Source: Paludibacteraceae bacterium (GTDB lineage: Bacteria; Bacteroidota; Bacteroidia; Bacteroidales; Paludibacteraceae). Taken from it: DNA of 64,000 bases. This document shows positions 44,585 through 53,377 of the stretch, piece after piece. The stretch is from assembly GCA_016283095.1 (NCBI GenBank), contig JAEEMG010000082.1, positions 62,001-126,000 of the forward strand. The letters run 5' to 3'. The notes under the pieces were generated by a model. It did not search any database. It worked only from the letters and a program-made list of their open reading frames with translations, and was not told the origin of the DNA. Positions within the stretch are counted from its first letter, which is position 1; every line of letters begins with the position of its first letter. The translations under genes were made by a program, and so were the position numbers.

Positions 44585-46723
44585 ATGAATTTTATAGTTA
44601 AGTCAATTCGTAGATTTCCATATCTATTTCTGACATTTTTATTCGCTTCTGGCATTGCGCTTGAATACACATTCCATTTTGACTTAGCCAATCAAATTGG
44701 GTTGGGGTTGTCATTTGTTGTCGCCTTTTCCACATTTTTCATCTATGTGAAGATGCCGACTTTGTCGCGGTCTTCGAAGACCTCGTTTTCGTCCATTTTT
44801 TCCATATTATTAGTCTTCTTTTTCCTTGGCGGTATCTTCGAACATGCTTGCCATCCGATTCCCTCTGATGAATTGCAATCTTGTGGGGCGACGGGAATGA
44901 AGGAGAGGGTAGCTCAGATCAAAAGTGTCCCGAAGCTGACGAAGGGAGGAAAAATTAGTTGTGAGTCTGAGGTTTATTTGACGGCTGAAAGCAGAAACGG
45001 GAATGGTAAAGTGTCTGTATTTGCTCTACTTACGTTTGATACTTGCTCTGTTTCGTTCAAAAAAGGAGATTTCGTTGTCATTTCGTCGTCGTTGAAGTCG
45101 ACGGAAAGCAATGAGACTATTGGGTTCAATTATGATACCTATCTGTGTAAAAAAGGAGTTGAGGCCACTTCCTTTGTCAAGGATTACAGAACACTAAAGT
45201 CGTCGGATAATTTGTCGTTGGAAACATACGCATCCGACATTAATTTGTTTTTGCAGAATTCGGTCAGGGCAGGCAATGATATTGACGAATGCAATGCTCG
45301 AGACCTCGTCGTCGCCATTACTCTAGGAGACAAGACGGATATGGACGATGGGTTAAAAGATGCTTATTCCAAGGCTGGCACAAGCCATCTGCTTGCGGTG
45401 AGCGGACTTCACGTCGGAATAATTATATTGATTGTAGAGGCTTTGGTGGGCTTTGTGATCCATCCCAAAAGAAGACGGTATGCTTTCGCAGCTGTATTGC
45501 TTGCCATAATATGGGGGTATGCTTTCTTGACAGGTTTGGCGGCTTCTGTGGTACGTACGGCTTTTATGTATACGGTATACCGTGTGGCGATGCTTCTGTT
45601 TAGTAAACCAAATCCGATAAATGTGGTGTCGTTCACTGCGTTTGTGATGCTGGTGTATAATCCATTCAATATTTTTGACCTTGGATTCCAATTGAGTTTT
45701 GCCGCTGTGTGTTCGATCCTACTTTTCGGACAACCGTTGGTAAACGGGTTTGAGAAGTGGGTGCCTGAATTTAAACTTAAAGGTCGGGTGGGGATGTGTC
45801 TATCTAAACTCAGGACTTATGTGCTCGGAAGTGTCGCAATCAGTATCTCTGCCCAGATCCTCACCACTCCGATAATTCTGCTGACATTCCACACACTGCC
45901 GATATTGTCGATTGTCTCAAGCCTCTTTACGATTCCATTGGTGACGTTGCTGATTCCATTGACATTCATATATTATGGATTTTTTGTGTTGCCGACGTTG
46001 CTTCCTGTTTTGACTTCCGTAGCCAGCGGAGTTTTATATCTTACGTTAAGTGTGGCAAGGTCGGTCAATGCGATTGTTCGGTATACTGCAGACGTTTCAT
46101 TCTGTACCGTTGACAGATTGCCGTTTTATTGTTATGATGTTGCGGTCTATGTTGCTGTGTTCCTGTTGGTCGCGGCATATTATAATTATCGTAGAATCTT
46201 GTTGCTGTGGATTTCAGCCTCTATTTCGGTTGCCTATTTTGTGGCAGCTTCGATAGATGGAATAAATATAAAGAGATGCAGAATGTTGGCCGTGTATAAT
46301 GTGAATGGCGTGACAGCGGTGAACAGGATGACGGAAACAAACACTCTGTTTGGATGCAATGACACACTTAAGGTGGCTAAAAAGGCAGGAGAATTCTGGA
46401 CAAACCGGTTGATGCCATCACCGTCGTCTGCAGAAGAAACATTTTTTGATTTTGATAATCATCGCGTCTATATACTTTCGGATAAGGAAGAGATAAAAAG
46501 AGAGCCGATTTCTCCATTGGAAGTAGACGTGCTGATTTTGACGAACAACGTGGCGGTGAAATTGAGTGAATTGAAGAATTTCAGATTCAAGAAACTTATT
46601 GTCGACGGCAGTAACAAGTATTATGTGGCAAAGAAATGGAGTGAGGAAAGAGAGAAAAGCGGGGTTGATTGCCATATTGTCAAGCTTGATGGGAGCTGGA
46701 TAGAATGCTCAAATAGAAAATAA
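44585..46723 (+). CDS. comEC: ComEC/Rec2 family competence membrane protein
   Basis: Polytopic inner-membrane protein (712 aa) of the DNA-uptake channel family. Two or more N-terminal helices precede a DUF4131-like OB region (about 95-225), then the ComEC core with DAYSKAGTSHLLAVSGLHVG, followed by many helices to about 555. The C-terminal ~150 residues (VDVLILTNNVAVKLSELKNF) look like the remnant of the metallo-beta-lactamase-like domain but lack its HxHxDH motif, as in many Bacteroidota homologues. It may take part in natural transformation; no other com genes are nearby, so the role is inferred. Confidence 0.9.
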   Translation: MNFIVKSIRRFPYLFLTFLFASGIALEYTFHFDLANQIGLGLSFVVAFSTFFIYVKMPTLSRSSKTSFSSIFSILLVFFFLGGIFEHACHPIPSDELQSCGATGMKERVAQIKSVPKLTKGGKISCESEVYLTAESRNGNGKVSVFALLTFDTCSVSFKKGDFVVISSSLKSTESNETIGFNYDTYLCKKGVEATSFVKDYRTLKSSDNLSLETYASDINLFLQNSVRAGNDIDECNARDLVVAITLGDKTDMDDGLKDAYSKAGTSHLLAVSGLHVGIIILIVEALVGFVIHPKRRRYAFAAVLLAIIWGYAFLTGLAASVVRTAFMYTVYRVAMLLFSKPNPINVVSFTAFVMLVYNPFNIFDLGFQLSFAAVCSILLFGQPLVNGFEKWVPEFKLKGRVGMCLSKLRTYVLGSVAISISAQILTTPIILLTFHTLPILSIVSSLFTIPLVTLLIPLTFIYYGFFVLPTLLPVLTSVASGVLYLTLSVARSVNAIVRYTADVSFCTVDRLPFYCYDVAVYVAVFLLVAAYYNYRRILLLWISASISVAYFVAASIDGINIKRCRMLAVYNVNGVTAVNRMTETNTLFGCNDTLKVAKKAGEFWTNRLMPSPSSAEETFFDFDNHRVYILSDKEEIKREPISPLEVDVLILTNNVAVKLSELKNFRFKKLIVDGSNKYYVAKKWSEEREKSGVDCHIVKLDGSWIECSNRK

Positions 46724-46832
46724 AGTCGTATCTTGACTCTTTTTTTAGATTTTGAGACTAAAAATGTGCTTTGTCTTAAATGTTGATTGTCAAGTGTTTG
46801 CTAAACTTATTGTAAAATAAGTGCTGAATAAA

Positions 46833-46863
46833 TTTGGACGTAATGAAAAAAGTGCTACCTTTG
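46833..46863 (+). promoter_or_regulatory. Promoter of tRNA-Met/tRNA-Glu cluster
   Basis: TTTG at 46833-46836, 19-nt spacer, TACCTTTG at 46856-46863; tRNA-Met begins 19 bp later. Confidence 0.78.
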
Positions 46864-46882
46864 CACTCGCAAACGGAAAGAT

Positions 46883-46956
46883 GGCGGGATAGCTCAGTTG
46901 GTTAGAGCGTCGGATTCATAACCCGGAGGTCACGAGTTCAATTCTCGTTCCCGCTA
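46883..46956 (+). tRNA. tRNA-Met (anticodon CAT)
   Basis: Acceptor GGCGGGA pairs with TCCCGCT (G1-U72 wobble), discriminator A at 46956. The anticodon loop TTCATAA gives CAT. It looks like an elongator tRNA-Met; a tRNA-Ile2 with lysidine at C34 cannot be ruled out from sequence alone. Confidence 0.93.
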
Positions 46957-46973
46957 CTAAAACTTTTGCATAT

Positions 46974-47046
46974 GGCGGATTAATGTAGTGGCCTAGCATG
47001 CATGCCTCTCACGCATGAAACTCGGGTTCAAATCCCGGATCCGCTA
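46974..47046 (+). tRNA. tRNA-Glu (anticodon CTC), copy 1
   Basis: Acceptor GGCGGAT pairs with ATCCGCT (G1-U72), U8 is conserved, the D-stem is ATGT/GCAT, the anticodon loop CTCTCAC gives CTC (GAG codon), and the T-loop is TTCAAAT. The 3' CCA is encoded here. It is identical in its tRNA body to copy 2, 129 bp downstream. Confidence 0.88.
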
Positions 47047-47102
47047 CCAAAAAGAAATAGACAGCAGACTTTGCTCGAAAGAGATTTAGAAGCAGTCGCC
47101 AT

Positions 47103-47175
47103 GGCGGATTAATGTAGTGGCCTAGCATGCATGCCTCTCACGCATGAAACTCGGGTTCAAATCCCGGATCCGCTA
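47103..47175 (+). tRNA. tRNA-Glu (anticodon CTC), copy 2
   Basis: Same sequence as copy 1 through the discriminator, but followed by CTA instead of an encoded CCA. The repeated unit is about 76 bp (46972-47047 and 47101-47176), so this is a recent local duplication. Confidence 0.88.
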
Positions 47176-47180
47176 CTAAG

Positions 47181-47210
47181 AAGGTTTCTCAGAAATGGGA
47201 AACCTTTTTT
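47181..47210 (+). terminator. Terminator of tRNA cluster
   Basis: AAGGTTTC (47181-47188) pairs with GAAACCTT (47199-47206), followed by T residues to 47210. Confidence 0.85.
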
Positions 47211-47410
47211 GTTTTGCTTATTTTCAAATGATTACATATTGTGACCTCTCTTTGAAAAATGTTTTTTAGATATGATTGCAAACGTTAAGATTTGTTAAAA
47301 TGAATGTGTGCTTGATATTGTTTTGTAATTTTGTAAAATGTTGATGAGTTTTGTTTGGATGAAGTGTTGCGAAAGAACGAGAGTTCGCTAATGACTAATA
47401 AGTTTTATTT

Positions 47411-47887
47411 ATGTTAAAAAAATTTGTTTTCTTAGTGTGCCTGTCATTGGGCGCATTAAATTGTAGTGCTGCAGTAAAATATATGACTGTAGAATTATCG
47501 TCGGGCACAAAGTATAGTTTTCTACTTGCCGACAAACCTATAGTGACATTTGAGAGTGGAGATTTAGTTGTTAATGGCAGTGCTGAGACAAGTTATGCCA
47601 TAAGTGGGGTGAAAGATTATCATTTCACAGAAAATGATGAGTCTACTCTTACAGGAGAAACCTTAACACCTACCGAAACTGGTTGTTTCATTTTTGAAAA
47701 CAATGGAGTTGTAAGCATCCGCAATGCAAAACCATCTGCGAATGTGGCATTGATTAATGTGAATGGAGTCGTATTGGCAAAAACTGTTGCTGATGACGGA
47801 GGCTCTGCAGAAGTAAAATTACCTGAACCTAAGGGTGTGTATGTCCTTACAATTGAAAAACAATCATTTAAGCTTATTCGTAAATAA
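47411..47887 (+). CDS. Small secreted protein with T9SS-type C-terminal tail
   Basis: 158 residues. The signal peptide is MLKKFVFLVCLSLGALNCSA. The mature N-terminus (VKYMTVELSSGTKYSFLLAD, then KPIVTFESGDLVV) is a short beta motif that recurs at the start of many Bacteroidota secreted proteins. The last ~70 residues (about 90-158) have the pattern of a T9SS sorting domain: VSIRNAKPSANVALINVNG, VVLAKTVADDGG, then GVYVLTIEKQSFKLIRK. The protein is thus almost only linker and tail. It lies 14 bp before the FISUMP-repeat gene and is probably co-transcribed with it. Confidence 0.82.
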   Translation: MLKKFVFLVCLSLGALNCSAAVKYMTVELSSGTKYSFLLADKPIVTFESGDLVVNGSAETSYAISGVKDYHFTENDESTLTGETLTPTETGCFIFENNGVVSIRNAKPSANVALINVNGVVLAKTVADDGGSAEVKLPEPKGVYVLTIEKQSFKLIRK

Positions 47888-47901
47888 TCTAATATTTAAT
47901 C

Positions 47902-50859
47902 ATGAAAGAAAAAATATTCGGTGGGGTCGCATTCCTTACTGCGACCTGTTTTCTTGCCCATGGTGTCACGTATATGCATGTGGAAAAGAATAACGGAACT
48001 GTAGACAGTTATGACGTGGAGGAAGTGTCAAAAGTGACATACTCTGAAGAATTATTGTCGGATACAGCATCCGGTGAATCAGATGTCCCTTCTTACGCCA
48101 GAACTCGCAGAACAGCACCGAGAACTTCTTCTGGCAATGAGAAGGATGGTCATGAGTACGTCGACTTGGGATTGCCAAGCGGTTTGCTTTGGGCTACATG
48201 CAACGTCGGTGCAACAAGACCGACAGAAGCTGGAGATTATTTTGCATGGGGAGAGACGGCAACCAAAGAGCATTATGATCTTGACAATTATAAGTGGATG
48301 GATGAGGCAACGGAAGATGTCCTCAAATATTGCATTGATAAAAAGTTTGGCACTGTTGACGGCAAGGATGAACTTGATTCCGAAGACGACGCTGCAGTCG
48401 CCAATTGGGGAGGAGAGTGGCGTATGCCAACCGATGATGAGATGAAAGAGATGGTCGATGGCTGCTACTGGGAATGGACAGATAATTTCGAAGGATCAGG
48501 AATGGCAGGACGTGTCGGTATATCAAAGAAAAATGGAAACGCTATTTTCCTTCCTGCTGCAGGTCAGAATGGTGATAATGTTGGCAAAAGAGGGTATTAT
48601 CTGACATCATCTTTGTGCCCGATTATGAACGATCAGGCTATTTGCGTTTATAATTGGGATATAATGTTCGACAAAAATGTGGCTACTTTCCGTTATTATG
48701 GTTCATCTGTGCGAGCAGTAAATGGAAAGAAAATCCTTGCCGACGGTGTGTCGGTCAGCGGCAAAATCGGTGACTATTGGTATGTCGATTTGGGTCTGCC
48801 AAGCGGAATGAAATGGGCCACGTATAATTTAGGAGCTTCGGATCCGACTGAAATAGGTTCACTTTATGCTTGGGGTGAGATAGAACCGAAGACAAAAGGA
48901 ACATGGAAAAACTACAAATGGAGCACCATTGTAGAGGTGATGGATGCAAAAGGTAAAACAAAAGAAAAGCACATTCTTACAAAATATTCATCGGATGATC
49001 AGAAGACATTGCTAAGTGAGGAAGATGATGCGGCAGCAACTTTGTGTGGAGAAACTTGGCGAATGCCGACAGCTGAAGACGCGAAAGAATTGATCAATGG
49101 CTGTGTTTGGAAATGGGTAGATAATTTTAACGGCAAGAATGTTTCTGGATATTTCGGAAAGTCGAAAAAGAATGGTAACACTATATTCTTTTCTTCTGGA
49201 GAAGGAGGATGGATGTGCTATTGGTTGTCCACATTGACTTGTTCTAAAATAGAACCTTCGTATCTTGAATCTTTAGGCAGACAATCTGATTATTTAGACT
49301 TTCCTGATATGTTGTCTGGTTCTCACGAGTATGGAATAAATGTTTATTATAATGAAAGAATTTTGACTTGTCCTATCCGTGCTGTTTCCGGTGAAATTAA
49401 TAAATACGATGTCTATTTTTATACAGAGGATGGAACTCTTATCGAACGTAAGGTTGTGAATCATGGTGAGGCAGCCACAGGTGTTTATCCGCCAGAAAAA
49501 GTTGGTTATGTGGCAGGATGGAAAGACTCTTCATTCATGAACGTCACGGAAAACTTGAGAATCTATGCCAAGTATGAGCCGTTAGAGGGTGTGCAGAATG
49601 GTGTGTCTGTCACTGGAAAGTTTGGCGACTATTCATACGTGGATTTAGGATTGAGTGTACGTTGGGCAACTTGCAACGTCGGAGCGACAAAGCCGACAGA
49701 GAAAGGATCATATTTCGCATGGGGAGAAACTACTCCTAAAGAGATTTATGATATGAGCACTTATAGATGGGGCGATGCGACGGCGAAAAAGTATACTAAG
49801 TATTGTGTCAATGCTGAATTTGGCACTGTCGTTGATGGTGTGACAGAATTGGAGCCTCAGGATGATGCTGCAAGTGTTATATGTGGAGATGCATGGCGTA
49901 TGCCTACAGAAAAAGAGTTTAAGGAGCTTTGGCTTGGTTGCTCATGGAAGTGGACAACTGATTTCAATGGGTCTGGAGAGTCTGGCCTTGTAGGAACGTC
50001 GAAAATAAATGGAAAGATTATTTTCTTGCCTTATGCTGCCACTCTTGTGGGAGATAAGTACGGAACAACTTGCAGCTATAGTACGTCTTCATTGTTTAGC
50101 TTGCCGGATAATGGTAGAGATGTTTCTGCATTTTACTTCTGGGAAAACTATTTAGGCAGAGTGAATGGTGCAACACGAGAGTGTGGACGTCCTGTCAGAG
50201 GAGTGATTGAGAAAAGAAAGGAGTTTGGTACTTCTATCAGTGGTGAAGAGAATGGCTACTCATACGTCGACTTAGGATTGCCAAGTGGATTGAAATGGGC
50301 TACATGCAACGTCGGAGCCTCTAGACCTTACGAATATGGCGGCTACTATGCGTGGGGAGAGGTGACAACGAAAGATGCTTATTCATATAAAAATTATAAA
50401 TATGGAGATATCGATTTCTTAACAATTGATAGAAGAAATTATCTGAATAGCATAGGCTGCCCTGACAAAGATATCTATGAAGTAAGTGTGTTGAAAGAAG
50501 GAGAGGATATCGCTTCAATTGCCTATGGAGGTGAATGGCGTATGCCGACAGAAGCTGACAGAAGAGAACTGGAGGAAGGTTGCGAATGGATATGGACAGA
50601 TAATTTTAATTCTACAGGAATAAAAGGAGTCTTGGGAAAATCAAAGACGAATAGCAATACTATTTTCATCCCTGCTGCTGGATTCAAGTATGATTCTAAC
50701 ACGATGAATTTAAATGTAGAGTGTGTTTTTTGGACGGCGTCTTTGTCTTATAGTTATCCCATCGGATATTTTAGTTGCTTCAGTTTAACAAATGAAGGAA
50801 ATGGAATAAAATTTTCAATTCCTTTTGTAGGAATGCCAGTGCGTGCTGTGATTAAGTAG
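47902..50859 (+). CDS. Secreted protein with four FISUMP-type repeats (985 aa)
   Basis: A signal peptide (KIFGGVAFLTATCFLAHG) is followed by YMHVEKNNGTVDSYDVEEVS, which matches the N-terminal motif of the preceding gene. Four copies of the Fibrobacter-succinogenes-major-paralogous (FISUMP) type domain follow, at about 85-275, 292-500, 577-770 and 786-985. Each opens with YVDLGLPSG..WAT.N.GA and contains a GGEWRMPT-like segment and a terminal RAV or RGV. Copy 3 lacks the PSG. Between copies 2 and 3 is a repeat resembling Listeria-Bacteroides/InlB B-repeats (VYFYTEDGTLIERKVVNHGE). The last copy runs to the C-terminus and no T9SS tail is present. Likely a surface or periplasmic protein in a polysaccharide-related locus; the ligand is unknown. 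Confidence 0.87.
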   Translation: MKEKIFGGVAFLTATCFLAHGVTYMHVEKNNGTVDSYDVEEVSKVTYSEELLSDTASGESDVPSYARTRRTAPRTSSGNEKDGHEYVDLGLPSGLLWATCNVGATRPTEAGDYFAWGETATKEHYDLDNYKWMDEATEDVLKYCIDKKFGTVDGKDELDSEDDAAVANWGGEWRMPTDDEMKEMVDGCYWEWTDNFEGSGMAGRVGISKKNGNAIFLPAAGQNGDNVGKRGYYLTSSLCPIMNDQAICVYNWDIMFDKNVATFRYYGSSVRAVNGKKILADGVSVSGKIGDYWYVDLGLPSGMKWATYNLGASDPTEIGSLYAWGEIEPKTKGTWKNYKWSTIVEVMDAKGKTKEKHILTKYSSDDQKTLLSEEDDAAATLCGETWRMPTAEDAKELINGCVWKWVDNFNGKNVSGYFGKSKKNGNTIFFSSGEGGWMCYWLSTLTCSKIEPSYLESLGRQSDYLDFPDMLSGSHEYGINVYYNERILTCPIRAVSGEINKYDVYFYTEDGTLIERKVVNHGEAATGVYPPEKVGYVAGWKDSSFMNVTENLRIYAKYEPLEGVQNGVSVTGKFGDYSYVDLGLSVRWATCNVGATKPTEKGSYFAWGETTPKEIYDMSTYRWGDATAKKYTKYCVNAEFGTVVDGVTELEPQDDAASVICGDAWRMPTEKEFKELWLGCSWKWTTDFNGSGESGLVGTSKINGKIIFLPYAATLVGDKYGTTCSYSTSSLFSLPDNGRDVSAFYFWENYLGRVNGATRECGRPVRGVIEKRKEFGTSISGEENGYSYVDLGLPSGLKWATCNVGASRPYEYGGYYAWGEVTTKDAYSYKNYKYGDIDFLTIDRRNYLNSIGCPDKDIYEVSVLKEGEDIASIAYGGEWRMPTEADRRELEEGCEWIWTDNFNSTGIKGVLGKSKTNSNTIFIPAAGFKYDSNTMNLNVECVFWTASLSYSYPIGYFSCFSLTNEGNGIKFSIPFVGMPVRAVIK

Positions 50860-50907
50860 TATGGTAAATTTAAGAATTAAACTGTCGTTTAGATGGATTT
50901 GTAAATA

Positions 50908-50963
50908 ACCCAAGTTTCGCAAGTGGATTGGGTATGAATCATAACTATCTGCTTGCGAAACTT
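50908..50963 (+). promoter_or_regulatory. Alternative hairpins in the leader of the GH5 gene
   Basis: A perfect 12-bp inverted repeat, AAGTTTCGCAAG (50912-50923) with CTTGCGAAACTT (50952-50963), ends 14 bp before the GH5 ATG. A competing helix, ACCCAA (50908-50913) with TTGGGT (50928-50933), shares two bases with the first. There is no T run, so it looks like an operator or RNA switch rather than a plain terminator. Confidence 0.55.
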
Positions 50964-50977
50964 ATAAATTAAAATCA

Positions 50978-53122
50978 ATGAAAAAGACAATATTCAGTGT
51001 GTTCCTATTCCTGTCATGCCTGTTTTCTGCCAATGCGGAAAATAATGGATTTGTCGCAGAATATGGAAGATTAAAACTTGTTGGCAACCAACTAAGTTCA
51101 GAGAAAGGTGAAGCAGTTCAGTTGAAAGGCTTCAACACCGGAGTCATTACAGCTGATGACGACGCATGTATAGACAGAAGCGCATTTAAGAATATGAAAA
51201 AGTGGGGATGCCAGTCGGTCAGACTGAACTACTCACCTTCCACTCATTCAAATGCGTTGCTTGAGAAGTTGAAAAACTACATCGACATCTGTGCGGAATT
51301 TGGTATGTATGCCATTGTCGATTGGCACGTTTTCAAAGAAAACACAACACCGACGGGTGTGCCGATGGATTATGTGAAAGATGCCACGGATTTCTTCGGT
51401 ACTATTTCTGCTTATGCGAAAGAAAAAGGATACATTCATGTGATTTATGAGATCTGCAATGAGCCAGAGGATTTGGAATGGAAATATATCAAGGAGTATG
51501 CAGATATAATATTGCCTGTTATCGAGTCTAACGATCCCGGTGCCATTGTCATCGTCGGTACAAGTGATTGGAGTCAGAGACTAACACCTGTGCTTAACGA
51601 TCCTATAAATGCAGAAAACTACAATTTGGGAATCATGTATGCATTCCATTATTCTGCCTGCTCTCATCTCCAGTTGTTGAGTGAAATTATTATGACAGTT
51701 GACATATTGCCTATATTCGTTTCTGACTGGAGCTCATCTGATTATAAGTATGATCCAGATAAGGTATGTGCCCAAGAATCTGAGCAGTTGTTCAAGTATA
51801 TGAATGGCTCGAAGACAAAAGTCAGCTGGAACTATTGGAAGTGGGGCGACGAAGATGGAATCTGGAAGAATTGTAAAGATGGATTCAACGTGGAAAACTT
51901 GACAGAAACGGGTTCTTTTATTGTTGAGCATGAACAATTCCCTGTTGACCCAAAATGGTATGAGAATTTCAGACAGACAGGAAGATTGAAGATCGTTGAC
52001 AATAAACTTAGTACGGAGGATGGCGATCCTATCCAGTTGAAAGGTTTCAACTCTGGTGTCATCACATTGGATAATGAAGAATGCTTGAGTAAGGAAGCCC
52101 TTCAGACTATGAAAGAGTGGGGTTGCAATTCAATCAGATTGAACTATTCACCGTCTACTCATTCAATGGAGATGTTGGAGAGATATAAAGGCTACATTGA
52201 TATGTGTGCTGAGGTCGGATTATATGCTATTCTTGATTGGCATGTTTACGATGAAACCGCTTCTGAATATGGCGATCCAACGTATTATACTTATGATGCC
52301 ATGGAATTCTTCACAAGACTTTCTGATTATGTGAAAGAAAAGGGATATATGTTTTTGATATATGATGTCTGCAGTGATCCAAGTGGAGTAGACTGGCCAC
52401 ATATTAAGGAATATGCTGACACGATATTGTCTATCATAGAGTCTAAAGATCCGGGAGCTATTTCGATTGTAAGTGTACCACAATGGAGCCAACGAATAAT
52501 GGATCCAGTATTGGAACCTATAGATCCTAATAGATTTGATCTGGGAATCATGTATGCTTTCCATTATGCGGCATGCGATCACAAGCCTTTGCTCGCAAAT
52601 TTCAAGATAGCTAGTGAATCAATACCTGTATATGTTTCTGATTGGAGCAGCTCTGATTTTACTTATGATCCAGATAAGGTTTGTAAAGAAGAATCGGATG
52701 AGTTTCTTGATTATGTCAATAGACTTAAAAATATAAGCTGGAACTATTGGGCATGGGGAGGAAAAACTGGTATATGGAAAGATTGTGGAGCGGGTCTTAA
52801 CAAAAACAATCTGACAAAGACAGGCTCTTACATTCTTACAGAAACTGGTCTGTTTGATTTTAAGGATGATTCTCCATCTGATGCGCAGAATATTGACAAC
52901 GACGGTTTTGTGAATGTCGTTCCAAATCCGACAGATGATGCATTCAACATAATATTTAAGGGCAAGGCTAATGTTTGTATCTATGATGTGATAGGACAGA
53001 AAGTCTTCGAAAAAGATGGAGTGGATGCTATGTATGTTAATGATGACTTCGCTATAGGAATCTACTGCGTTGTTGTCAAGGGCGAGGATTATGTCGGCAA
53101 TGTAAAACTGATTGTTAGATAG
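50978..53122 (+). CDS. Tandem GH5-like protein with altered catalytic residues and T9SS tail
   Basis: 714 aa: signal peptide (cleavage after SANA, residue 20), GH5 module 1 (about 25-320), GH5 module 2 (about 335-625), and a T9SS sorting domain (VPNPTDDAFNIIF at 648-660, ending VKLIVR). The modules share segments such as IRLNYSPSTHS and YAFHY and align well with GH5_2 endoglucanases. In module 1 the acid/base is kept (Glu162 in CNEP) but the nucleophile Glu is replaced by Asp250 (VSDWSSS where VSEWG is expected). In module 2 the acid/base position is Asp467 (CSDP) and the nucleophile position is Asp555. At least module 2 is probably not a normal hydrolase; a glycan-binding role is possible. 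The modules probably arose by internal duplication. Confidence 0.9.
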   Translation: MKKTIFSVFLFLSCLFSANAENNGFVAEYGRLKLVGNQLSSEKGEAVQLKGFNTGVITADDDACIDRSAFKNMKKWGCQSVRLNYSPSTHSNALLEKLKNYIDICAEFGMYAIVDWHVFKENTTPTGVPMDYVKDATDFFGTISAYAKEKGYIHVIYEICNEPEDLEWKYIKEYADIILPVIESNDPGAIVIVGTSDWSQRLTPVLNDPINAENYNLGIMYAFHYSACSHLQLLSEIIMTVDILPIFVSDWSSSDYKYDPDKVCAQESEQLFKYMNGSKTKVSWNYWKWGDEDGIWKNCKDGFNVENLTETGSFIVEHEQFPVDPKWYENFRQTGRLKIVDNKLSTEDGDPIQLKGFNSGVITLDNEECLSKEALQTMKEWGCNSIRLNYSPSTHSMEMLERYKGYIDMCAEVGLYAILDWHVYDETASEYGDPTYYTYDAMEFFTRLSDYVKEKGYMFLIYDVCSDPSGVDWPHIKEYADTILSIIESKDPGAISIVSVPQWSQRIMDPVLEPIDPNRFDLGIMYAFHYAACDHKPLLANFKIASESIPVYVSDWSSSDFTYDPDKVCKEESDEFLDYVNRLKNISWNYWAWGGKTGIWKDCGAGLNKNNLTKTGSYILTETGLFDFKDDSPSDAQNIDNDGFVNVVPNPTDDAFNIIFKGKANVCIYDVIGQKVFEKDGVDAMYVNDDFAIGIYCVVVKGEDYVGNVKLIVR

Positions 53123-53143
53123 TCAGCAATTGCCTGATTATAG

Positions 53144-53176
53144 AGAGGGTGTACCCAATTAGGTGCACCCTCTTTT
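53144..53176 (+). terminator. Terminator of GH5 gene
   Basis: AGAGGGTG (53144-53151) pairs with CACCCTCT (53166-53173), with an inner ACC/GGT helix and a following TTTT run. Confidence 0.85.
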
Positions 53177-53201
53177 GTTTGTTGAGTGAATCAGACCAGA
53201 G

Positions 53202-53229
53202 TCGTAGGGGCAGGGTTAAGAACTGCCCG
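53202..53229 (+). repeat. Palindromic GTAGGGGCAG repeat, copy 1
   Basis: TCGTAGGGGCAGG...AACTGCCCG, an imperfect palindrome. The same unit is found inverted at 56315-56342, so the two copies bracket the restriction-modification gene. Next to it lies another palindrome, CAGTCGGA...TCCGACTG (53292-53312). Confidence 0.65.
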
Positions 53230-53377
53230 ATATTCACCATCCTCCCCGAGACTTTGTCTGGGTTACTCTCACTTTGCTCGCTATTGCTTTCCAGTCGGAA
53301 TGACTCCGACTGAGTGAATATGTGAATCTGAAAATAAAGATTTAGATAATTATAATCCGTTTTTAAGCTTTGTGATT

